DNA of 64,000 nt from contig AP026544.2 of the NCBI GenBank assembly GCA_026075535.2, positions 11,036,001 through 11,100,000 on the forward strand, written 5' to 3'. Under the pieces are notes generated by a model. That model had not been told where the DNA came from. It worked only from the letters and a program-made list of their open reading frames with translations, and ran no database searches. The stretch is from Tricholoma matsutake. Taxonomy: Eukaryota > Basidiomycota > Agaricomycetes > Agaricales > Tricholomataceae. The position numbers and the translations under genes were made by a program. Below are positions 45,842 to 57,257 of the stretch, piece after piece (the stretch's first letter is position 1; the number at the start of each line of letters is the position of its first letter).

Positions 45842-46092
45842 TCCTGTAGCTCAACTGGTTGAGCACACTTGTCTGGTTTGTCACATGATTCCTTATCATG
45901 AGTTCTTGAGTTCAATTCCTGCTTTGCACAAATCTATTTTTGGGGGCACTTTGTGAAATTTCTGAAGTTGAAGCACTTGAAACTTGTAAGATATCAAATT
46001 GACTTTCCATTATGGTTGGACTTTGGGTAACATACTGGAAATCCTGGTAAGTCCCACTGGATTCCTGGTAAGTCCTGGTGAGGGATTTGTCT
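45842..46092 (+). repeat. tRNA-like segment with CTGGATTCCTGG tail
   Basis: An A-box-like TAGCTCAACTGGTTGAGC (45848-45865) and a B-box-like GAGTTCAATTCC (near 45908) are 60 nt apart, close to a real tRNA layout. A tail with TCCTGGTAAGTCC repeats ends about 46085. The direction is opposite to the tRNA-like segment at 42060-42372, so the two bracket R1 copy d as inverted ends. An acceptor stem is not convincing. Confidence 0.5.
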
Positions 46093-46099
46093 AGCATGA

Positions 46100-48761
46100 G
46101 CCCAGCAAGGAGATAGTAATACCTAGAAGGTAAGCACCTGCTATCCTTGTATTCTTACTACATTACCACTAACCACCTGTGCATGCCTTGAACCAGGTAG
46201 TGCTGGAGGACCACCACTGTTGCAAGCTGCTTCTTGCAGGTGGATAGTGGGTACTAATGGCCATTAAAAGGAGGACTGGTTGACAACTCGACAATGATAC
46301 AATTGCAGGATCACACAGGGACAACAACAGACCCTGACAACCCAGTCCCACCCCCTCCTTCACACAATATGTAAGGAGTTTTTTCTTCTTTGTCTTAATT
46401 GGTTTTGCCACCCCCCACCCAAGATGCAAAGCAGGAGGGGTTAGTTTGTTTAGCAGTGGTCTCATACTTGATTTTGTTGTACTCGGTTATGCTGTACACA
46501 CAATATTTATACTATGTCTTTGCAAGTAAACCTCTCATTCTGGGGGAGAGCATACCCATATATGGCCATTTTGGGCTGTATTGACTGCCATCCATACTGT
46601 GAAGGTCTCGAAATAATGCCTATGGCTATGGCTATGGCATGACCATAACTGTAGGCCTACCATATATGTATGGCCAATACCCATTATGGTATGGCACGCA
46701 CCTCTATTCATGTCATCGGAGCTACATCATGATCCTATTGTCAAGCTCAGTAGCCTAGTATGCTTATATACTTAGCACAGAACAATTTGGGAACAATTTG
46801 AAATAAGCTTGGAACAACTTGCCCAAAACAAGGGGTGTCAGCACCCAGATCCCACTATCAGGTGGGGGTGTCCAGAGGACCTGCTAAAATTTTTTTGACA
46901 TTGAAGTTTTGAAAGGTCAGGTCATGTTTAGGGTGCTCTAGAGCTGCAAATTCAGCTCCAAAACATGTTCTGTCTCTTGGTTTCCCCACCCAATGCAGCA
47001 GATTTGGCCTCCAGCCCACAATCAGTGTTGTTCCTGACCTTCCCTAGTATATTATAATAATGCATTTGCATCATTGTACTGGAAATACCACCAAACCTTG
47101 TCAATTCTTTCAAAGTATTTAAATTGTTGGAATTTGGGTTTGCAAGTTGCATGATGCTGCCCCCTGTTATCTGTTTTCTACATTTAGTTTTCTTAGGTTT
47201 CTCACAAGGGGGTTCCAGTATCAGAATGCCAGACCGGACCCTGGTTGGTTGGTTGCTGCCAGAGGCTCAAAAACAAAAATGGACATCATCAATCTGAGGC
47301 CTGTTTGAGCACTAATAATGATGGAATTTCATTATATACTACATAGGACTCTAAAGGACAGAAAAATATGAATCAAGAGTGAGATTTATTACCAGTATTA
47401 CCCCTAACTGATCTGCATGATTTGTACAAGCTGGAAAATTTTATTTGTGGTCCATCTTGACACAAAATGGCATCCACAGAAGAGGTGAGTGTAAAATAAC
47501 ATTGTATCAGTTCTGAGGCAAAGTAAAATCATACTAAAATGAGGATACATCCCAGATCAACACAAATGGATGTGCAGAATGTCCAGACTCCAGATTGTCA
47601 TGAGAAGATCAAAGTTGGGACTGCTGGGATCCAGAACATGCACAACACACATTGGAACTCTCAAAACTGCTGAAATACTATAGCAAAGAAGCAACAAGAA
47701 AAAAAAAGACTCAAGAATGGAACCTTGGATGGGTTTCTATGCCCCAGGCTGGCATTCATAGCATTGACTGTGCAGCCTATCCCCTTGATATGCAGTTTGC
47801 CAGTTCCAGGTAAATATGCATCTACTGCATTACCATCAGCAGTTGTTTCTGGGCCCAAAGAAAGCAAATTACTGAACTGTCATACCCTGCAAACAAATGG
47901 GCTGTGAATCAAAATGGGTAAGTTTTATTAACATAAATGAAGTAAAATGCTTATCGTCAGCATTAGTATCATCCCATGTGTGTGGAACTTGAACAAGTGC
48001 CCCAAAATTACACTTGTCAGTCCTCGCGGGGAGGAAAGCACCTGCACCATTGATTAAATGACATCATAATTACCTTATATAGAAGCATCCCTGAATCATG
48101 TGGGTAGTTGGTTCAGCAAAACCTAGCAAGATAAAAGATTTGACCCCAGGTATTCCATTAAATTTTTGGAACCCCCTTGGTTTCTCATTATGGTTTGCAG
48201 TTGCAGTAGTCTGACACATGATCTGTTTGCCTTGCCAGCTCACCAAGGCCAAACAAAAATATCTCATTGGGGTTGTCTCACCTTCACAAGATTATCAAAT
48301 AAGTAATAGGTGCACTGGTGTACTACTAGTAAATCAAGTGTAAATACCCAGCTGATAAGAGAGGAAGAATGGGAAAATTACAGAAGAGCCTTCAGTGCAC
48401 AAGGTAGCAGACACTGAAGGTGTATAGGAGGTGTGATGACTGAGGGAGTTGATCACACAGGTTGTGAAACACCTAGTCCACTCATTGACTCGAGTTTGAC
48501 ATGCATGTGACAGGCTGGTTGATGATTTTGATCCAGGGAGTTACCCAAAATAGGCCAACACGTGATGGGAAACTATCATATATAGAAAGATGGGGGGTCC
48601 TGGATGGCTGCTTAAAAAAAATTATGAGTGCCTCTTCCTGCCACCTGTATTGAGGAGGTTGAGTATGAGGGCTGGATGGTAGTTGAGGAGGAGCCCAAAA
48701 CATCTGTAGACTGGAATCAACACACCATCCCTGTCACTGAGACCCTGAATCACTCAACCAG
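46100..48761. other. No gene seen
   Basis: 46560-46720 has degenerate ATGGCTATGGC/CCATAT repeats. The rest is CpG-poor with short ORFs only. 48480-48740 may hold the gag end of the copia element downstream, but no knuckle was found. Confidence 0.35.
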
Positions 48762-50940
48762 ATGACACGCACACAAATGTCCCTTGATGACTTTCCTTCC
48801 ATTGTGGATTCTGGAGTGACAGTCCACATTTCTCCAGATCATTCAGATTTCCTCTTGCTTTGTCTGACCAAGCCCCATTCAGTCAAAGGTGTTGGCAGAT
48901 CATCTATCTCTGCCATCAGCATTGGTGACATCAAAGTATGTGTGGCATGAGGCACATCTATCTCTGCCATCGGCATTGGTGACATCAAAGTACATGTGGC
49001 ACAAGGCACATCAATCATCTTATGTAACACATTGTACATCCCAAATGCAAATGTCTGCCTCATTTCTGTAAGTTCCCTCACTGATGACTCCAATGCTGTC
49101 ACCCACTTTGATTCCTCATCCTGCTGGATAACTGATAAATCCATGGGTGCTTTCATTGCTCATAATCCCCTTCTCTCCACAAAGAAACTCTATGCACTCA
49201 CACTACACTCTGCAACTGGTGATCATGCTCTCACTGTTCATGGTACACCCTCTCTCAAAACCTGGCACTGTCATCTTAAAGGATAACCTGAAAATGTTCG
49301 AACAATCAATTGAATGCAAATCCAAGGCCTGCTGGTGTTATAATCACACAACCCACAAAGTACACAGTTTCTACCACATTCATTTCATTGAGAGTTATGA
49401 GGGTCACATCCCATCAGGGTTAGACACAGTACCAGATACCCTGGGAACTAAGTCAGCTGAACTTGCAAATCCAACACTCACACCATTTCACAATGATGAC
49501 AATGACAATGAAGAACCCATTATTCCTTCCACCTACCCAGACATACCCATCACAGAAATGACCAATCTTGATCCAGAATCACTTCAATTTGAAGATGAGC
49601 CCAAAACATAGGATGATGCACAGAATTCAGTGGATGGGGCTTGATGGGAAGCTGGATATCATGATGAGCTAGAATTGTTGAAGGATATGGGGGTATACAA
49701 ACTCATTCCACAATCTGAAGTTCCTCCTGGGAAACATATCCAAAAAAGGAAACCCATCTTCCACATGAAGAAGGAAAAGCAGTTAGGTTGGAAAGTATGT
49801 CTCATCTTTAAAGGCTTTGAACAAATATATGGCAAGGACTATACTAAAACCACCTCACCTACTGCACACATGGAGTCATGGTGAATCCTTTTACACATAG
49901 CAGCCTCTCTGGGTTGGGATGCACAACAGATCAACATGAAAACCACCTTCTTTTATGGTCTCCCGATGACAAAGTTCAGTACATGCAGCAACCCATTGGA
50001 TTTGAGGAGCATGGGAAGGAGGTTTGGATTTGGCAGCTTCAGTGCAGCCTATATGGTATGAAACAAAGCAGCCATATCTAGAACCAGATGCTCAACACCC
50101 AGATGATCGAATGGGGTTTTACATGCTTAGCCTGTGAATCCTGCATTTATTATCACAAAACTGATACTGGCACCATTATTGCAGCCATACATGTTGATGA
50201 CTACCTCTCCATTGTGGATTCAAAAGGTGAGAATGACTGCTTCAAAGATCAGATGCATAAAGTTTGGACAATCTCAGAACTGTGTACTGCACAATTCATT
50301 ATGGGCATAGCAATATCATGTCTCCCAAACTGCCCTCATTGACAAAATTGTTGAACAGTTCAGTCAGAAGGATGCCCACCCAGTTTCAGCCCCTCTTGAA
50401 CCTGGCTGTAAACTTTGTCACACCAACCCACAATCTGCAACCCCTGAAGAATGATTGCAACTCAACAAACTACCATATTGATCCCTTGTTGGCTGCCTAA
50501 CTGCCCTAACACCCACTGCAGCATCAGGGGTTATGTATGCTCCCTTGGCTCTGGCACCATTTCATGGACTGCACAGAAACAAAAGGTTGTCGCTGCCTCT
50601 TCTTGTGAGGCAGAATATATTGCTGCATTTGAGACAGCAAAGGAATGTATTTGGCTATGGACTCTACTTGCCTCCATTAATCATGGTCAAATATCATCTC
50701 ATGTGACAACACAGCAACCAAAACCCTCTCTGAAGATCCCCTTCTCCACTCCTGAGTTAAACATGTGGGCATCAAATACCACTTCCTTCGTGAATGCATC
50801 CAGTCTGATGACTTATGTCTCACCTACATCAATACCCATGAAAATATCACTGACATGTCCACAAAAGCCCTGGATGTCAAACAATTCACTTACGTGCAGG
50901 ATTTCCTCAGTTTATGATAACACGATTCCATGTGAGGAGG
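48762..50940 (+). pseudogene. Ty1/copia pol remnant lacking the integrase core
   Basis: The protease segment IVDSGVTVHISPDHSDF (48808 onward) is followed by a gag-pre-integrase-like part ending WHCHLKG (49286). A post-integrase linker (YNHTTHKVHSFYHIHFIES, about 49340) follows directly, so the integrase core is deleted. Then come RT with VYKLIPQSEVPPGKH, YGLPDDKVQYMQQPIGFEE, CSLYGMKQS and HVDDYLSIVD, and RNase H with WTAQKQKVVAASSCEAEYIA. Reading changes frame several times and has many stops. It lies left of an LTR with a purine-rich tract between (GTGAGGAGGAG, 50932-50942). Confidence 0.85.
48901..49008 (+). repeat. 54-bp tandem duplication in the copia protease region
   Basis: Two adjacent 54-bp units (48901-48954, 48955-49008), starting CATCTATCTCTGCCATC, differ by a few transitions, including CAG/CGG. 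The frame length is kept (18 codons each). Confidence 0.85.
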
Positions 50941-50942
50941 AG

Positions 50943-51233
50943 TGTTGAGAATCACACCATGAGTACCATATTGCCAAATACAGCAGAGTCAGCATGTCTG
51001 ATGTGTGCCCCATGTTTAGCACATCCCTTTGATGCATGTGAACAAACACCTTTATTGCCTTTCTTATCTGCTCCCTTTATCTGACAGAACATATATATAC
51101 AGGTAGATAGATGGTCTGCCACCTCAGTCATTTATGCACAGACTGAGGTGAGCATGATCTTAGATGATACATTATGATGATTACTCACTGTATCTTTAGT
51201 ACAGTATCATTTACTCTAGGCTTAATTCTCTAC
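50943..51233 (+). repeat. Copia 3' LTR (291 bp)
   Basis: The ends TGTTGAGAAT ... TTCTCTACA are near-perfect short inverted repeats and follow a polypurine tract. It contains a TATATATACAGG box near 51087. The matching 5' LTR was not found in the window. The next bases, TGGTGTGAC, resemble a primer-binding site, so a second element may once have shared this LTR. Confidence 0.65.
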
Positions 51234-51268
51234 ATGGTGTGACTTCTAGCAGAACCATGAGTGTGATG

Positions 51269-51669
51269 TGTTAGGAAACCACCCCATTACCTAATAAAAT
51301 TTCATTTTCATGTTATTATGTCAAATTACACTACATGATGCCAAATGATGCTACACTTTGATAGTGTGAGAATTTTATTTCACATGCATCAAGATGTATG
51401 CGCATGTATGCACATGTCAGTAACAACAATGTACAATATGTGTAACATAGTATATAAACCCTAAATATACACCTAGGGGACCCAGTTGTGTTCTCTTAGG
51501 TATTCCACCTACGTTTTTGGTGTGAAAGGCCTATCTCAACAAACTCACCTATTAATAACCCCTTGCATCAAAACCATCAATTCCACCATCACAAGCATGG
51601 ATCCCTCCCCCTTCTTGTAGAGAGAACCTGCACGGTCTTAGCTAGCAGATAGTGGGTGTCGCCCTAACA
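51269..51669 (+). repeat. Gypsy-3 5' LTR
   Basis: 401 bp, TGTTAGGAAACC ... CGCCCTAACA. The TATA box TATATAAA (about 51451-51458) lies about 30 bp before the predicted RNA start at 51484. Confidence 0.96.
51451..51458 (+). promoter_or_regulatory. Gypsy-3 TATA box
   Basis: TATATAAA about 30 bp upstream of AGTTGTGTTCT, the segment that pairs with the primer-binding site and so is the probable RNA 5' end. Confidence 0.6.
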
Positions 51670-51671
51670 GA

Positions 51672-51682
51672 AGAACACAACT
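51672..51682 (+). promoter_or_regulatory. Gypsy-3 self-primer binding site
   Basis: AGAACACAACT starts two bases after the LTR and is the exact complement of AGTTGTGTTCT at 51484-51494 in the LTR. The 11-nt length equals the self-primer known from Tf1. No tRNA 3'-end complement (TGG) is seen. Confidence 0.8.
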
Positions 51683-52144
51683 ACCCATATCAGTGTGCCT
51701 TCTCTTACTTGCACATATGTCATTGTTTCACCATGCCACATCCGATTACTCATCCTTTCAGCACGAGCCAGAAGTACTTGTATATATGTAATCTACCTTT
51801 TCTTTTGTAAGCCAATGCCAGGCCTCACCTTACATTGCAACTGCCAGTGATCGAGAGGCAGTACTCATCATTAGGACAGCTGCAACCAGACAACCGATTG
51901 GATCTGGTTTAGTTATGATTTACATCACTCTATTTGGACGACTATTTTAGTTACAAGCCAAATTCAGTGATATCTCTGAGATCAGGCACTGTTGGAAGGG
52001 ATATTGATCTGAAGTGTCAAAATAAGCGCCCGACGAATGACAAACCATCGACAAACCATCACGTGACCTGTAAACGTTTGGAGAGGTCTCGAAGAACAAA
52101 TCTTGAATTTGTCAAAGAAGTGACTCATCACAGATTTTACAATT

Positions 52145-53029
52145 ATGTCTGAACCCTCAACTTCTAATCCTGGGCCTAATCCTGTTCCCACACCAGCACT
52201 AGAGGTGAAAATGGATGCACTTACAGTGCAAATGTCACAATTAGTGTCAGTGTTGGCAGCATCACAGCCCAGACAAGCAGAAGTACAACCAGTGATGACA
52301 GGAGTGTTTGCTCTCTCATACATTCAGGGGGGGAAAGCACAGTTCTGGAGAAATGAGGTTATAGATCAAATTGCCATGGGAAATAAACCATTTGCAACCT
52401 TCAAGGAATTTCTGGAGAGATTGGAGGCACAGTTTGGAGATCCTAATCCAAAGGCGACAGCCAATGCTAAATTAAAGACCATGCACCAAGGTTCCCTAAC
52501 GGCGGATGAATTTATTTTCCAGTTCAAAGCAGAAGCTTTGCAAATGGATATGGGAGAAGCCATGTTGGTAGAATTTTTGAAAGCAGGATTAAATCCCTCT
52601 TTATTCAAGTCTATCTACCAACTACCTTCTATGCCAGAGAAGTTGGACGAGTGGTATAATTGGGCAATGTGCCTTGACCGGCAATATTGGCAGGAACAGG
52701 CGGAGTCAAAGTTGATGTACGGAAGTAGTAAATTTGGAAAGTCATCAGGAGGAAAGTCTGAGAAAGGAAAAGTGCCTCAGGTGCAAGCTCCAAGGGTGCA
52801 GCCACAGGCCATGGCAGTGACACCTATAGTTACGGAGTCAGCAGCACCAGCAGAGGCAATGGAGGTTGATCAAGCAGGGAGACAAGCCCCACTTAAATGT
52901 TTTAACTGTGGACAGTTGGGACACATTTCTAGGAATTGTAGGCAGAACTGAAAGATTAGGGAAGCTACAATCGAGGAAGTGAAGCTGGAGGAAGGCAGGC
53001 AGAAGAATTTTGTGGAAGAGTCCCAGTGA
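52145..53029 (+). pseudogene. Gypsy-3 gag, one premature stop
   Basis: It begins at ATG 52145. The capsid region includes FLERLEAQFGDPN and ends with a zinc knuckle CFNCGQLGHISRNC (C-X2-C-X4-H-X4-C, residues 252-265). A TGA at 52949-52951 interrupts just after the knuckle; the frame continues to TGA 53027-53029, overlapping pol. Apart from that stop the protein is open for 268 codons, so a nearly complete Gag could still be made. Confidence 0.88.
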
Positions 53030-56000
53030 AGGTTTCCCCATTGGTGACCCAGAATCGTTATAATGTATTAGTATCCGAGGAAACCCAGAGTAAATCAGAA
53101 AAGGAAATCGAGGAGGAGTACAACTGTTCTGAATTACGCAACAAAGAAAATTGTCATGTGTCATTTCCAAAAACCCCTAAATTCTTTATTCGCTCTGCAC
53201 GAATAGAACCCAAAATCACCTTGACTATGGGACTGAAGACAGTGGACACGCATGCAGCAATTGATGTGGAAGTGTTGCTTGATAGTGGTGCTACAGGATT
53301 ATTCATTAATCAATCCTTAATTACCAGAAATGGTATTAACACACGCAAGCTGGCGCAACCTATAATGGTGTACAATATTGACGGAATAGTCAATCATGGA
53401 GGAACTATCAAGGAGGAGATGACTATGGTACTAAAGTATCAGGAGCACCAGGAGGGAGCCATATTTGAAGTGTGCGATCTTGGGAAAACCAATCTAATAA
53501 TAGGATGTCCATGGTTACAGAAGCATAATCCCGAAATTGATTGGAAAACTGGGAAAGTACAAATGACTCATTGTCCTAAGGAATGTAATGTGTATGGGAG
53601 GAAGATGAAGAAGGAGAAAAGGAGAAAGAAAGAGAAAGAACATCCGAGGAAGTATTCTGTTACGATGGAGGAAGTGGAGGATGAGGAAATGCCAAATGGG
53701 GAAGTTCCAATCATGATTGAGAAAGAAGAGCAGAAGCAAACCTTTAGAGCAATTTGTGGAGGACAGTCATGGGACAAGAATATTGTGAAGGTGGAGAAGC
53801 CAGTGGAGGAGTGGGTGCCAAAAGTGTATCATGAATATCTGTCAGTGTTTCAGAAGAAGGAGTCTGAGCAAATGCTGGTGCAGAAGCCATGAGATCATGC
53901 GATCGAGATGAAGCCAGGGTTTGTGCTGAAGAAGTCGAAGGTATATCTGTTATCTCCAATGGAACAAGAAGAAGTGGATGCATTCCTGAAGGAGCAATTA
54001 TGGAAAGGATACATATGACCTTTGAAATCACCGCAGACGTCACCAATATTCTTCGTGCCAAAGAAAGACCAAAGGAAGAGGATGTGTACAGATTATAGGT
54101 ATCTGAATGAGTGGACAGTGAAGAATGTGTACCCCCTGCCATTGATCTCAGAAGCAATTGACAAGGTGGGAAAAGCCAAGGTCTTTACAAAATTGGATTT
54201 ACGATGGGGATACAACAATGTACGAATAAAGAAAGGAGATGAGTGGAAGGCTGCATTTGCCACGCATCGAGGATCCTTCGAGCCGCTTGTCATGTTTTTT
54301 GGGATGACAAATAGTCCCCCAACCTTTCAAAATATGATGAATGACATTTTCAAGGACATAATAGACAAAGGTGTGGTAATAATACTTATTGACGACATTC
54401 TGATATTCATGGAGGATGAAGAAAATCATGAGGCGATAGTGCAGGAGGTGTTATAGAGGTTGGCAGAGAATGATCTATTTTTGAAACTGGAGAAGTGTGT
54501 GTTTGGGGCAAGCAAAATCGAGTTCCTAGGATTATTGATTGGCCCTGATGGTATCAAAATGGATCTGATCAAGGTACAGGCGATCACAGATTGGCCTGCA
54601 CCCACCTGTGTCAAGGAGGTTCAAGCCTTCTTGGGACTTGCAAATTATTATCGCCACTTTGTGCACCATTTTTCTAAAATTGCCGCACCCTTACATAACC
54701 TTATGCGAAAGGGAGTAGTGTGGAGGTGGGGAGAGCAGCAGCAGACGGTGTTTGAGGAGTTGAAAAGGAAGTTTGTGGAGGGACCAATATTAGCCCCAGT
54801 GGATTTCACATGCCCTTTACAAGTGGAATCAGATGCATCTGACTTTGCTACTGGAGCAGTATTATCAATGCTGTGTGAAGATGACAAATGGCATCCTTGT
54901 GCATATCTGTCCCAAGGGTTGAATGATGTGGAGAGAAATTATGATGTGCATGACAAAGAGATGATGGGGATAATATGAGCATTGGAGGCGTGGAGGCATT
55001 ATTTGGAGGGATGTACACATGAGATTGAAATCTGGACAGATCATCAAAATCTGCAATTCTTCATGTCCACTAAAAAGCTTAATCGCTGGCAAGCACGTTG
55101 GGCATTATTCCTATCACATTTCAATTTTCACTTGGTCCACAAAGCAGGAAGCTTAATGAGAAAGGCAGATGCGTTATCCAGATGTATTGATCATAAAAGG
55201 GGGGTGGAGGAGGACAATAAGAATGTTACCTTACTCAAACCTGAATACTTTCACATTTGCACTATGCATCAAGGGCATCTATTAATAGATAGCTTGGAAA
55301 TGGAAATGTTGTCTAAAATTAGACAATGTTCAGAAATGAATGATGAAGTAGTGGAAGCTGTGAAAGCTCTGAAGGGAGAGAAGAAAGGTAATATTAAAGG
55401 AGATGAATGGGCTGAGGAACAAGGGTTGGTGTTGTTTTGAGGAAAGGTGTATGTACCGAAGGATCAGGATTTGCGAAGGGAGATTGTCCAGTTACATCAT
55501 AATATGCCGACTGCCAGACACCCAGGAAGATGGAAGACGTTGGAATTAGTAATGAGAAATTATTGGTGGCCCGGAATTTCGAAGTATGTGTTGGGGTATG
55601 TGGATGGATGTGATATGTGCATGAGGGGAAAGAAATTTCCAGAAAAACCTGCAGGAAAATTGATGCCGAACCCTATACCTAAAGCGCCATGGCGAGATAT
55701 ATCTGTGGATTTTATTACTGGATTACCCAAGGCTCAAGGGTACGATGCAATATTCGTAGTATGCGACTGCTTTACAAAAGAGGTCCATATTATTCCTACT
55801 ACTACAGAAACCTCAACATTGGGCTTGGCGCACCTTTATCTAAATCAGGTATGGCGGTTACATGGGTTGCCTGATACCATTATCTCTGATCCTGGACCAC
55901 AATTTACTTCCGTATTTATGTGAGAACTAAACAACATATTGGGAATTCAAACCAAATTATCTATGGCACATCACCCGCAGACTGATGGGCAGACAGAGAG

Positions 56001-56811
56001 AATGAATCAGGAGTTGGAGCAGTACCTATGTATGTTTGTCAACTACCAACAAACCGACTGGCCCGAATGGCTGGCAATTGCCAAATTTTCCCACAATAAC
56101 AAATTCCATTTGGCTACTCGTATGTCACCCTTTTTTGTGAATTATGGATATCATCCTCGCACGGGAGTAGAACCCAGAAGGGAAGTCAAAGTACAGTCGG
56201 TAGAAGACTTTGTATCTAAGATGCAAAAGGTACAAGAGGAAGCAGAGGCAGCATTGAAGAAAGCATGTGATGACATGATGCGACATGTGGATCGTACTCG
56301 AGCATGCACTCCAGAGTACAAAGTTGGTGACTTGGTGTGGCTAAGCACCAAGGACCTGGATATTCCACGACCTTCGAGGAAACTTATGGAGAAACAAGTT
56401 GGCCCATATGCAATCTCTAATGTGATCTCGCCTAATGCAGTAGTGCTAAAATTACCCTGATCATTCAAGATTGATTCCGAGATTAACGTATCCTGCCTAT
56501 GCCCTTACCGCCCACCCACTATTCCTGGCCAACAAACTACTCCGCAACCTCCAATAATAGTAGAAGGTGCTCCAGAATATGTAGTTGAAGAAATTCTAGA
56601 CTCACGTCTTCGACGGAACAAATTAGAGTTCTTAATAAAGTGGAAAAACTATACCGACGAAAATAATTCATGGGAGCCCAAAGAGAATTGTAAGTGAGCG
56701 CATAACACGATCGCCCAATTCTTTAAACATAATCCAAATGCTCCACATCGCATTGCGAGAATGGTGTATGAGGGAATGAAATTCCGGCCTTCACAGAGGG
56801 GACAGACATAA
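52961..56811 (+). pseudogene. Gypsy-3 pol with chromodomain, eight in-frame stops, no frameshift
   Basis: The -1 frame relative to gag is open from about 52961. Protease LLDSGATG (53275-53298); RT with [10 protein letters not shown] and LIDDILIF (DD at 54391-54396; Leu at the usual Tyr); RNase H around DASDFATG and TDHQNLQFF; integrase zinc finger (HHNMPTARH ... CDMC); core with Asp in VDFITG (55708), Asp in SDPGPQ (55888) and Glu in GQTER 36 codons later; chromodomain 56572-56760 ([10 protein letters not shown] ... [12 protein letters not shown]); end TAA 56809-56811. Stops: 53890, 54016, 54454, 54976, 55438, 55921, 56458, 56695. All are TGA except TAG 54454. Confidence 0.92.
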
Positions 56812-56838
56812 TATTTTCTCACCTGGAAGTCGAGGCAT

Positions 56839-56849
56839 AAAAGGGGGGT
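56839..56849 (+). promoter_or_regulatory. Gypsy-3 polypurine tract
   Basis: A-rich then G-rich run directly before the 3' LTR at 56852, the plus-strand primer position in LTR retrotransposons. Confidence 0.75.
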
Positions 56850-56851
56850 AA

Positions 56852-57252
56852 TGTTAGGAAACCACCCCATTACCTAATAAAATTTCATTTTTATTTTATT
56901 ATGTCGAATTACGCTACATGATGCCAAATGACGCTACACTTTGATAGCATGAGAATTTTATTTCGCATGCATCAAGATGTATGCGCATGTATGCACACAT
57001 CAGTAACAACAATGTACAATATGTGTAACATAGTATATAAACCCTAAATATACACCTAGGGGACCCAGTTGTGTTCTCTTAGGTATTCCACCTACATTTT
57101 TGGTGTGAAAGGCCTATCTCAACAAACTCACCTATTAATAACCCCTCGCATCAAAACCATCAATTCCCCCATCACGAGTGCAGATCCTGCCCCCTTCTTG
57201 TAGAGAGAACCCGCACGGTCTTAGCTAGCAGATAGTGGGTGTCGCCCTAACA
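56852..57252 (+). repeat. Gypsy-3 3' LTR
   Basis: 401 bp, same ends as the 5' LTR. By eye about 21 differences from it, some 16 of them in 12 CpG sites. Confidence 0.96.
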
Positions 57253-57257
57253 TGATG

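Larger units (their letters stand above)
51269..57252 (+). mobile_element. Gypsy-3: complete chromodomain gypsy element (5984 bp)
   Basis: Two 401-bp LTRs (51269-51669, 56852-57252) are flanked by identical 5-bp duplications TGATG (51264-51268, 57253-57257). Inside are a self-primer site, gag, pol with protease-RT-RNase H-integrase-chromodomain, and a polypurine tract AAAAGGGGGGT (56839-56849). Gag and pol keep their frames with substitutions only. It is the youngest-looking element: structure intact, coding capacity lost by point mutation. It inserted just past the copia LTR. Confidence 0.97.

Noticed and set aside
45842..45930. A functional tRNA gene
   Set aside because: A- and B-box-like elements exist, but the acceptor stem does not pair well, the B box is altered, and related copies carry the same non-tRNA tail.
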